From: Glycocaulis albus
GTDB lineage: Bacteria > Pseudomonadota > Alphaproteobacteria > Caulobacterales > Maricaulaceae
Assembly: GCF_014639075.1 (NCBI RefSeq)
Contig: NZ_BMFS01000016.1
Coordinates: forward strand, 1-54,983
DNA length: 54,983 nucleotides
Direction of reading: 5' to 3'
Below are positions 1-6,018 of the stretch, piece after piece. Position 1 is the first letter of the stretch. The number at the start of each line of letters is the position of its first letter. The translations under genes and the position numbers were made by a program. The notes under the pieces are model-generated. The model made no database searches, had not been told where the DNA came from, and worked only from the letters and a program-made list of their open reading frames with translations.

Positions 1-60
1 TTCAAGGAGCTTGAATCACGACCCAGCTGATTTGGGAATCCCGTTTATGGGTACAGAACC
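1..60 (-). mobile_element. Insertion-sequence end at left edge
   Basis: The first 63 bases are the exact reverse complement of 54916-54978. Read outward from the flanking DNA, both start GGTTCTGTACCCATAAACGG right after a TA dinucleotide, as expected of an IS terminus inserted at TA. No transposase is present because the window stops inside the element. Identity well beyond a terminal repeat implies both edges enter the same end of two copies in opposite orientation. Assignment to an IS5-like family is a guess from the shape of the terminus. Confidence 0.65.
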
Positions 61-266
61 TAGCCGCCGAACGCCCCCTTGGCCCAGAAACCCGCGACGA
101 TGACCAGCACGGCCAGAAACTGGAACAGCACCCGTGCGCGCATCAGGCGGTTTGACCAGGATCGTCCGAAATCCCCGCCGCGCACCAGCGAGTAGATGCC
201 CGCGCACAGGATGAGGAAAACAACGCCCATCAGGATGTAAAGAAGTATATCGAGAAATCCGCTCAT
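60..266 (-). CDS. HIG1-domain twin transmembrane protein
   Basis: A 68-residue protein with two membrane segments (about residues 5-27 and 47-64) joined by a basic loop containing RSWSNRLMRARVLFQ, which matches the SNxLMRxRV hallmark of HIG_1_N proteins. Mitochondrial relatives associate with cytochrome c oxidase and respiratory supercomplexes; the bacterial role is not settled. The G of its TAG stop is the first base of the adjacent insertion sequence, while the TA is the target dinucleotide, so the element sits in the stop codon. Length is normal for the family, suggesting the protein itself is intact. Confidence 0.8.
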   Translation of the reverse strand: MSGFLDILLYILMGVVFLILCAGIYSLVRGGDFGRSWSNRLMRARVLFQFLAVLVIVAGFWAKGAFGG

Positions 267-484
267 GCTTCACAGATAGAGCGGAAGGCAGCACCGCTCA
301 ATCTCGCACTGCAAACGGCCAGTGAGGCAATTGCGCACGCCCCTTTTGCACGGCCCGCGTGCGAATTGCTTGCAGTCGCAGCATAAAGCTGCTCATTTAA
401 AGAAACTTACCATGCGCTCAGTGAACCGGCCCGGTGAACTGGCGTCTTTTGTCTATTTGTAACAGGCAGTTTCAGGCTGGCGCG

Positions 485-1111
485 ATGCGTGACGATTCCC
501 GACGGCGGCTCACCCGCCGCGATGCCCGTAAGCAGGAAACACACAAGCAGGTGATCGAGGCGGCCCGCCGGGTCTTTCTTGATGACGGGTATGAGCGCGC
601 CACGATCAAGACGATCGCCGACGCTGCGGGCGTCTCTGCAGGTACCGTACTGAACGTGGCGCCGACGAAGAGTGCGCTGCTCATCGTCATCCTCGGCGAG
701 GAATATGAATCGATCCGTGATTCGGTCGACCGGCTGGAGGCCGCCTTGTCCGGCAACCTCATGGACCGGCTGAGCGCGCTGGTACAGGTCATTATGGAAG
801 CCCAGCTGCGGCATGAGGAATTGTTTGCCGCTGCCATCGCGCACACCTGGCTGTGGACCGGCGACAGCTACACCGAAGCGGCCGGGCAGATGTCGCAGGC
901 CTGGGGCGCGGTGGAGCGGCTGCTGGCCAAGGGTGTCGAAAAAGGCGATCTGCGCCGTGACCTTGTCCCTGTCGAGGCCGCGCGCCTGATCGAGGACTGC
1001 TATACAGGCGTTGTCCGGCGCGCGCGGGGGGAGGAGATGGACCGCTCGTCGGCGTCTGCCCTGATGCGCAGCCGTCTGGAACTGGTCATTCAGGGGCTGG
1101 CGGCACACTAG
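485..1111 (+). CDS. TetR/AcrR family transcriptional regulator
   Basis: A 208-aa protein with an N-terminal TetR DNA-binding domain (about residues 18-65: ARRVFLDDGYERATIKTIAD then AGVSAGTV) and an all-helical ligand/dimer domain. The recognition helix ends LNVAPTKSALL where relatives usually have an aromatic YxHFxxK, so its DNA specificity may be unusual. ATG 485 is preferred over an in-frame ATG at 434 because the family normally begins shortly before the HTH; the upstream 17 residues look non-coding. The 3' end overlaps the convergent EamA gene by 26 bases. Target and ligand unknown; the overlapping exporter gene is an obvious candidate target but no operator was recognised. Confidence 0.85.
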   Translation: MRDDSRRRLTRRDARKQETHKQVIEAARRVFLDDGYERATIKTIADAAGVSAGTVLNVAPTKSALLIVILGEEYESIRDSVDRLEAALSGNLMDRLSALVQVIMEAQLRHEELFAAAIAHTWLWTGDSYTEAAGQMSQAWGAVERLLAKGVEKGDLRRDLVPVEAARLIEDCYTGVVRRARGEEMDRSSASALMRSRLELVIQGLAAH

Positions 1112-2036
1112 CCGCTGGCCTGGGCGCGGTGCGTTGCGCCAGATAAAGCCCGGCCAGGATGATGGCGGCGCCCAGAAGCTGAATTGCGCTCAGTGCTTCA
1201 TCGAACAGCAGCCAGCCCGCGGCTGCGGCGACGATCGGCTGGACCAGCAATATGAGCGCCGCCAGTGGTGCCGGTACGCGCCCCAGCCCGAAGATGATCG
1301 CTCCCTGCCCGCCGGCATGAACGACCACGCCCAGCAGGATCAGCGGTATCCAGCCCTGCCAGTTTTCAGGAAACAGCGGCTCGGCAAAGGCTATGGCGAT
1401 TGCCAGCGATATCGGCGCCGCGATCAGCGTGGCCAGGAAGATGACGCGCGGTGTGCTCGCGCCATCGCGTGCCTTGCGTACGGTGAGGATGAAGGCAGCG
1501 TACCAGAATGCGGTCAGTATACTGAATACGTCCCCGGTCAGCCGGTCAGGGTCGATCGTCAGGTTTCCTCCCGCCAGCAGCGCGGCACCGCTCACGGTGA
1601 TCGCGCACACCAGTATGAAGCCGCGGGTGACGGTCTCGCGAAATAGCAGCCATGAAAACAGCGCCACCAGTATCGGTGTCAGATTGGCAAGCAGGGTCGC
1701 GTTGGCGGCGGTCGTGATCTTGATGCCGACATGCCAGAATGCCAGGTCCATGGCGAAGAACACGCCCGCCAGCACCATGAGCCGCATGTCGGGCCGGCCG
1801 GGCGGCGTATCCTTGCCGTGCCGGTGGAGAGCCAGCCATAGCGCCAGTGCAGGCAGGGCAAGCGTCAGGCGCCAGAACGCCGTGGCCTGCGGCCCAAGAT
1901 CGGATGCCTTCACCAGAATGGCAGAAAATCCGATGATGCAGGCTCCTGCCAGAACGGCGGCCACACCGGCCAGCATGCTGGTTCCTGGGATGCCGGGCGG
2001 TGTTCCACCTGAAGACCCTGTTGCCGGTTCAGTCAT
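1086..2036 (-). CDS. EamA/DMT-family permease
   Basis: A 316-aa inner-membrane protein with about ten hydrophobic helices arranged as two EamA halves (first GACIIGFSAILVKASDLGPQ, second GDVFSILTAFWYAAF onward), typical of drug/metabolite exporters. Substrate cannot be told. The start at 2036 gives MTEPATG and is preceded by GAAGGG about 10 bases upstream; a start at 2075 would add 13 residues and intrude further into gluQRS. It overlaps the end of gluQRS by 8 bases on the same strand, so the two are probably co-transcribed and translationally coupled. Confidence 0.85.
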   Translation of the reverse strand: MTEPATGSSGGTPPGIPGTSMLAGVAAVLAGACIIGFSAILVKASDLGPQATAFWRLTLALPALALWLALHRHGKDTPPGRPDMRLMVLAGVFFAMDLAFWHVGIKITTAANATLLANLTPILVALFSWLLFRETVTRGFILVCAITVSGAALLAGGNLTIDPDRLTGDVFSILTAFWYAAFILTVRKARDGASTPRVIFLATLIAAPISLAIAIAFAEPLFPENWQGWIPLILLGVVVHAGGQGAIIFGLGRVPAPLAALILLVQPIVAAAAGWLLFDEALSAIQLLGAAIILAGLYLAQRTAPRPAASVPPAPE

Positions 2037-2940
2037 TGGAATAATGCCCTTCAACAAGATCGCCGCGTTCGGCATGGGCCTGAATAAGGGCGCCGATATC
2101 GCCTGCCTGATGGCCGGCTCCGCGCAGATGGCCCAGCGTCACCGACTGGTCGCGCTTGGCATATCGCCTGCCATCGGCGCCAGTCAGCAGGCCGTGATGG
2201 CGGTAGACCGGTTCCCGATACCCCAGAAGTGCCTGTAACAGCCGGTGCAGACCCGCTGCCGGGCGCAGATCGGCTCCGCGAATCACATGGGTAATGCCTT
2301 GCAGGGCATCATCATGCACGGCGGCGAGGTGGTAGCTCGTGCCGGCATCCTTGCGGGCGACCACAACATCGCCAAACAGGTCCGGCCTCGCCCGATGACG
2401 GTGTTGTGTGTGCGGCGGCTGGAGGCTTTCCTCCCGCCAGCTCAGGGCATCAAACGCCGCGCCAAGCCGTTCCCGGCAGGCCGCCATGGAAAGGCGCCAG
2501 GCATAGGGGCGTCCCTCATCCACAAGCCGTCTCTCGCGTGAAACCGGCAACGGTGTGCCTGTAAAGGCCGGGCCTTCAGGCCCGTGCGGAGCGAGGTGCG
2601 GGGCGCTGGCGATCTCGGCCATGACTTCCTTGCGGGTCTTGAAGCAGCGATAGACCAGCCCGCCGTCCTGAAGCCTTTCCAGTGCGCGGTGGTAATCGTC
2701 CAGATGCTCGCTCTGCCGCCGGACCGGCTGCTCCCATTCCAGGCCCAGCCATTCCAGGTCGTCGTATATGGCGGTTTCGTATTCGGGTTTGCAGCGCGTG
2801 GTGTCGATATCCTCGATGCGCAACAAAAAGCGCCCGCCTGCCGCCCTTGCCGCCTCGAATGCGCACAGCGCCGCATAGGCGTGGCCCAGATGCAGGCGGC
2901 CGGTCGGTGAAGGGGCAAAGCGGGTGATAAAGCCAGTCAT
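2029..2940 (-). CDS. gluQ: Glutamyl-Q tRNA(Asp) synthetase
   Basis: A 303-aa class I aminoacyl-tRNA synthetase fragment enzyme that attaches glutamate to queuosine-34 of tRNA(Asp). It has FAPSPTGRLHLGH at residues 8-20 (HIGH motif HLGH), the Glu-specific RIEDIDTTR segment, and a KMSKS-like RRYAKRDQS near residue 270, and it lacks the C-terminal anticodon domain of GluRS, all as expected. The zinc-binding region seems degenerate: YRCFKTR keeps only one cysteine where relatives have CxC followed by a distal CR. Start 2940 (MTGFITRFAPSP) is fixed by homology to the family N terminus. A GCGCAC/GTGCGC inverted repeat lies directly upstream. Confidence 0.93.
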   Translation of the reverse strand: MTGFITRFAPSPTGRLHLGHAYAALCAFEAARAAGGRFLLRIEDIDTTRCKPEYETAIYDDLEWLGLEWEQPVRRQSEHLDDYHRALERLQDGGLVYRCFKTRKEVMAEIASAPHLAPHGPEGPAFTGTPLPVSRERRLVDEGRPYAWRLSMAACRERLGAAFDALSWREESLQPPHTQHRHRARPDLFGDVVVARKDAGTSYHLAAVHDDALQGITHVIRGADLRPAAGLHRLLQALLGYREPVYRHHGLLTGADGRRYAKRDQSVTLGHLRGAGHQAGDIGALIQAHAERGDLVEGHYSND

Positions 2941-3053
2941 CGCGGCGCACTCTAGGATAGTGTGCGCAAATTCGAAGAGGGGGTTGTCAGCGATGGCTGG
3001 CTGCGCATGATCGCCAGCCTTTCCGCTACCCTGCATCTGGAGACCGGCCCCCG

Positions 3054-3728
3054 ATGATCCTGCTTGATGGTCCGCGCATCCCGGCGCGTTCAGGACAGGC
3101 GAAAAAGCTTGTCATCCTGTTTCACGGCTATGGCTCCAACGGGGCTGATCTGGCTGGCCTTGCCCAGCACTGGGCAGCCGATTTTCCCGATACGGCCTGG
3201 GTGGCGCCGGACGCGCCCGAGCCAGTGCCGGGTGCGCCGGGCGGGTACCAATGGTTCCCGATCTCGCGGCTGGATCCGGCAGCGATGGAGTCCGGCGTGC
3301 GCATGGCCGGCCCGGTTGCTGACCAGTTCATCGCCTCGGAGCTACGCCGCCATAATCTGACCCATGCCGATCTCGCGCTGGTCGGCTTCAGCCAGGGCAC
3401 GATGCTCGCCCTGCATCTGGGATTGCGCCAGCCCTCGGCCATTGGCGGGATACTTGGCTATTCCGGTGCGCTGGCGGGTGGCGAGAAGCTGAAAGACGAA
3501 ATGGTCTCGAAACCGCCTGTCATGCTCATCCACGGCGATCGTGACGACGTGCTGCCGGTGGGTTTCACACTGCTGGCAGCCCAGCAGCTGGCTGCAGCCG
3601 GGCATGGCGCGGAGTTTCATATCAGCCAGGGCCTGCCGCACTCCATCGGGCCGGACGGGCTGGAGCTCGGCGCCCGTTTCCTCAAGGCTGCGCTGGCGGG
3701 CAGATACCGCTCCACGCTTGCCGCCTGA
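3054..3728 (+). CDS. Alpha/beta-hydrolase, phospholipase/carboxylesterase family
   Basis: A 224-aa cytosolic serine esterase of the LYPLA/carboxylesterase type. Visible landmarks are the oxyanion strand VILFHGYGSNG (about residues 20-30), the nucleophile elbow GFSQG with Ser113, the acid in IHGDRDDVLP, and the catalytic His in GLPHSI near residue 198. Length matches the family. It faces gluQRS divergently across a 113-bp gap and ends 270 bp before the HNH gene. The natural substrate (short acyl ester or lysophospholipid) cannot be inferred. Confidence 0.88.
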   Translation: MILLDGPRIPARSGQAKKLVILFHGYGSNGADLAGLAQHWAADFPDTAWVAPDAPEPVPGAPGGYQWFPISRLDPAAMESGVRMAGPVADQFIASELRRHNLTHADLALVGFSQGTMLALHLGLRQPSAIGGILGYSGALAGGEKLKDEMVSKPPVMLIHGDRDDVLPVGFTLLAAQQLAAAGHGAEFHISQGLPHSIGPDGLELGARFLKAALAGRYRSTLAA

Positions 3729-3832
3729 GCGCGTCCGCGCCATGTATGGCTGTGGCACGCGCACGCAACAAAGCTGTGGCTCTGCTGTCATAGGCCTGTT
3801 GCAAGAGTTGGAGTAAAGTCCCCCTGAGCGTG

Positions 3833-3998
3833 CCTGATTTGCTGATTCGTTTGATGAATCAGGAATTGAGCGAGGGAGGTGCGTCTTCAGGACGGATCCG
3901 AGCCATAGGCCTGGCGGCCAGAGATACCGGACCGGCAGCCACGCTGGCCCGCACCTCTCTTCCAGCCTGCTTTTGCCCTCTCGACGAGAGGTGCGGAC
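3833..3998 (+). promoter_or_regulatory. Structured 5' leader of the HNH gene
   Basis: The 270-bp gap before the HNH gene contains nested complementary segments. GAGGTGCG at 3876-3883 can pair with CGCACCTC at 3950-3957, enclosing a GGCCAG/CTGGCC stem (3916-3921 with 3944-3949) and a smaller GCCA/TGGC hairpin (3902-3915). The same 3' strand, CCGCACCTCTC at 3949-3959, is perfectly complementary over 11 bases to GAGAGGTGCGG at 3986-3996, which contains the ribosome binding site two bases before ATG 3999. CCTCTC just before GAC-GAGAGG offers a third, local pairing. Mutually exclusive stems over a Shine-Dalgarno are what a translational switch looks like, but no known riboswitch class was recognised. 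Confidence 0.45.
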
Positions 3999-4568
3999 AT
4001 GATGCGCGTATCCAGAACGGCGCCGGAAGACCTGCGCTGCCTCGTCCTCAACGCCGATTACCAGCCGCTCTCCTATTATCCGCTGTCGACCTGGCCGTGG
4101 CAGGAAGCCATCAAGGCGGTCTTCCTGGAGCGTGTGGACGTGGTCTCCGAATACGAGACGGCCATCCGCTCGCCCTCCTTTGCCATGCGCGCGCCATCGG
4201 TTGTGGCCTTGCGCGATTTCATCAGCCAGGACCGCCCGCCGGCCTTTACCCGGTTCAACGTCTTCCTGCGTGACGGCTTCCAGTGCCAGTATTGCGGATC
4301 GAAGCAGCTCGACATGCTTACCTTCGATCATGTCGTGCCGCGTTCGCGTGGCGGCCGTACCACCTGGGAAAACATCGTGGCGGCCTGCGCTCCGTGCAAC
4401 CTGAAAAAGGGCGGGCGCACGCCGGAACAGGCCCGCATGCCCGTGCGGCGTCCCGCCATGCGGCCCAGCGTCCACCAGCTGCAAGGGCAGGGGCGGCGCT
4501 TTCCGCCCAAATACCTGCATGAAAGCTGGCTGGATTATCTCTACTGGGACGTGGAGCTGGAGCCTTAG
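3999..4568 (+). CDS. HNH endonuclease family protein
   Basis: A 189-aa protein with a zinc-binding HNH nuclease module at roughly residues 95-140: CQYCG, then LTFDHVVPRSRGGRTTWENI, then CAPCN. The N-terminal part (LRCLVLNADYQPLSYYPLS) and the C-terminal HESWLDYLYWD are the conserved flanks of a protein widespread in alphaproteobacteria, so this is more likely a core gene than a phage or homing enzyme. Its biological role is unknown. GAGAGG before ATG 3999 is the ribosome binding site and lies in an inverted repeat. Its 3' end marks an abrupt drop in GC content. Confidence 0.88.
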   Translation: MMRVSRTAPEDLRCLVLNADYQPLSYYPLSTWPWQEAIKAVFLERVDVVSEYETAIRSPSFAMRAPSVVALRDFISQDRPPAFTRFNVFLRDGFQCQYCGSKQLDMLTFDHVVPRSRGGRTTWENIVAACAPCNLKKGGRTPEQARMPVRRPAMRPSVHQLQGQGRRFPPKYLHESWLDYLYWDVELEP

Positions 4569-4589
4569 TGGGAAAAGGAATTATATGTA

Positions 4590-5378
4590 TCAGGCGGAGA
4601 ATTTTATATCCGGAACTTTATGGGTAGAATCTCTAATTTGTCCTGTAAACGGATGAAGAGAAGTAACTTTAAAATTTGCGTTGCCCTGTCCGATCCATGT
4701 GCCAATACATATAATTTCTTCCTTATTGATGTGAGCATGACTTTCAAATTGACCGGAAATACTCCAAAGCTTAGTTTTTCTTCCAAACCTTATGAACAAC
4801 CCATATTGTATCCAAGGGCCTAGTTTGCTACCTCCGGAATTCTGGTAAGCGATGTGGAAAACTTGTGGGTGATTTTCTATAAATAAATTATTTGGATCTA
4901 TGCATATGCTAATATAATGATTGGATTTATTGAAGTAATCATGGCGAAAATTTAATTCAAACCACGACCGTTGATAATATTTCTCTGCCAGAAAACTTGG
5001 GGGCCATATAGTTTTTTGGCCTATAAAATCTTTAACGAATGACAGAGCTGGTTGGGTCCAGTAGTCGGACCAAAAAGATTTTAATATGGTGGCATGTATT
5101 TTTTCAATGTCATCTTCATTGTTCAAAATTAGCGCGAATGGATCAATATCTAATACACCACAAAATTTCAGAAATCTTTCTGTGGTCCTGGGTATGTTAC
5201 CGTTTATCCAATGGTAAATCGTTGAGCGGTCCGGTTGCGTATTCAACCCTATTGATTTGTTAGAAATTTCCCATTGGGAAAGCAAATTCGGTATGCTTCC
5301 ACCATACTTTCTATCTATAGCTTCTAATATTATGTTTTTATCTAATTTAATTTTATATGTCATTTGTCGAAAATCCAT
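4590..5378 (-). CDS. HTH-containing protein of unknown function, AT-rich
   Basis: A protein of about 262 aa whose coding DNA is strongly AT-rich (some 60-base stretches near 25% GC) beside genes above 60% GC, a sign of recent acquisition. Residues about 50-65 (RSTIYHWINGNIP) resemble the recognition helix of a Cro/CI-type HTH, followed by a tryptophan- and aromatic-rich region I do not recognise. Reading could start at 5378 (MDFRQM) or 5363 (MTYKIK); neither has a good ribosome binding site. It is convergent with the HNH gene (21-bp gap) and divergent from two microprotein genes, so it may regulate that 84-bp gap. Regulatory role is inference. Confidence 0.7.
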   Translation of the reverse strand: MDFRQMTYKIKLDKNIILEAIDRKYGGSIPNLLSQWEISNKSIGLNTQPDRSTIYHWINGNIPRTTERFLKFCGVLDIDPFALILNNEDDIEKIHATILKSFWSDYWTQPALSFVKDFIGQKTIWPPSFLAEKYYQRSWFELNFRHDYFNKSNHYISICIDPNNLFIENHPQVFHIAYQNSGGSKLGPWIQYGLFIRFGRKTKLWSISGQFESHAHINKEEIICIGTWIGQGNANFKVTSLHPFTGQIRDSTHKVPDIKFSA

Positions 5379-5395
5379 GGGGCTGAGTTCGACAT

Positions 5396-5411
5396 CAACC
5401 CCGAAGGGTTG
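5396..5411. promoter_or_regulatory. Palindrome in divergent promoter gap
   Basis: CAACCC-CGAA-GGGTTG, a perfect 6-bp inverted repeat with a 4-base spacer, lies in the gap between the AT-rich HTH gene and the 53-aa gene. It could be an operator for the HTH protein or an RNA tetraloop hairpin in the leader of the microprotein transcript. No functional evidence beyond symmetry and position. Confidence 0.35.
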
Positions 5412-5462
5412 TGGTAGAACCGACGTGCGGGCTGAGGATAGCTCTGATGTTGGAGGATTATC

Positions 5463-5624
5463 ATGAGTTGGTACCCAGAATCTCCAGAAGACGCGTATGC
5501 GGCGGGTATGGATCATGCCCTTCGCGCCAAGCAAGGTGAAGGCGGGATCTTCGGGTCGGTTTATAATCCACCGGAGAAGTACCGGGAAGCATATGAGAGA
5601 GCTTGGAAAAAGCACTACAAATAG
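5463..5624 (+). CDS. 53-aa microprotein of unknown function
   Basis: A short gene encoding an aromatic-rich, charged, soluble 53-residue protein beginning MSWYPESPEDAYAAGMDHAL and ending ERAWKKHYK. GGAGG at 5452-5456 with a 6-base spacer to ATG 5463 is one of the best ribosome binding sites in the area, which is the main reason to accept it. I recognise no family. It sits 84 bp from the divergent HTH gene and is followed by a strong hairpin and then the 42-aa zinc-motif gene, so the two microproteins may be one transcription unit. Confidence 0.6.
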   Translation: MSWYPESPEDAYAAGMDHALRAKQGEGGIFGSVYNPPEKYREAYERAWKKHYK

Positions 5625-5635
5625 ATGAAACCTCT

Positions 5636-5680
5636 TTCCGACCTGTGCACTACTCTTGAGCGAGTGCGCACAGGTCGGAA
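5636..5680 (+). terminator. Strong hairpin between two microprotein genes
   Basis: TTCCGACCTGTGC at 5636-5648 pairs perfectly over 13 bases with GCACAGGTCGGAA at 5668-5680, and ACT/AGT in the loop can extend it. It starts 11 bases after the 53-aa gene stop and ends 5 bases before the GGGAG ribosome binding site of the 42-aa gene. There is no T tract, so an intrinsic terminator is uncertain; it may act as an mRNA-stabilising or attenuating stem. Confidence 0.5.
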
Positions 5681-5696
5681 TTTCAGGGAGAGTAAA

Positions 5697-5825
5697 ATGG
5701 GAATTGAAGGACCTAGGGGCCGACCGGAAGGTCCGCAAAGCAAGCCCCGGTGTAGGCACTGTAGTGGTAAAGGGCGCATTGATGGGAGAACCTGCGCCAG
5801 ATGCGGCGGAACAGGCACCCAATAG
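5697..5825 (+). CDS. 42-aa protein with paired DnaJ-type CxxCxGxG zinc motifs
   Basis: A tiny protein, MGIEGPRGRPEGPQSKPR followed by two CxxCxGxG motifs: Cys19/Cys22 (CRHCSGKG) and Cys33/Cys36 (CARCGGTG). Two such motifs form one complete zinc site in the cysteine-rich domain of DnaJ, here standing alone with no J domain. GGGAG at 5686-5690 lies 6 bases before ATG 5697; an in-frame ATG at 5625 would put coding sequence through the hairpin and has no ribosome binding site. Function unknown; a redox, chaperone-adaptor or RNA-binding role would be speculation. Confidence 0.6.
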   Translation: MGIEGPRGRPEGPQSKPRCRHCSGKGRIDGRTCARCGGTGTQ

Positions 5826-5860
5826 CGGAGGACAGGCCGCGCTGGCTTCAAGCCGCTAGA

Positions 5861-5946
5861 GCCGGGTTCCCGGGCTTGACCCGGGATCCAAGCCGACAGC
5901 CATCGACCGCTGTCATGGATCCCGGCTCGGGGGCCGGGACCCCGGT
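5861..5946. repeat. Imperfect palindromic intergenic repeat
   Basis: An 86-base GC-rich dyad: GGGTTCCCGGGCTTGACCCG and GGATCCAAGC on the left mirrored by CATGGATCCCGGCTCGG and GGCCGGGACC on the right, with GACAGC/GCTGTC near the centre. The CCCGGGCTTGACCCGGGATCC core resembles a palindromic element dispersed in many alphaproteobacterial genomes (from memory, not checked). It separates the microprotein genes from the mscS gene 3' end. No second copy was noticed in this window. Confidence 0.6.
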
Positions 5947-6018
5947 GGAAACGCCAATGAGCTAACTGCACGTTTTCCGGCTCGCAGCGCCGGAGAGCGA
6001 GGACGGCCTAGCCTGATA

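Noticed and set aside
3876-3996. Guanidine-II (mini-ykkC) riboswitch before the HNH gene
   Set aside because: ACGA and ACGG occur in the region but neither is closed as a hairpin loop by a C-G pair, so the class signature is not met.
3342-4520. Long minus-strand frame across the esterase and HNH genes
   Set aside because: Overlaps two convincing genes completely and shows low-complexity Arg/Gly/His composition typical of antisense frames.
5625-5825. 66-aa version of the zinc-motif protein starting at 5625
   Set aside because: No ribosome binding site and the extra N terminus would be the translated hairpin; the internal ATG 5697 has GGGAG at correct spacing.
4569-5825. Prophage remnant
   Set aside because: No integrase, structural or lysis gene and no attachment-site duplication could be seen; only composition and one HTH.
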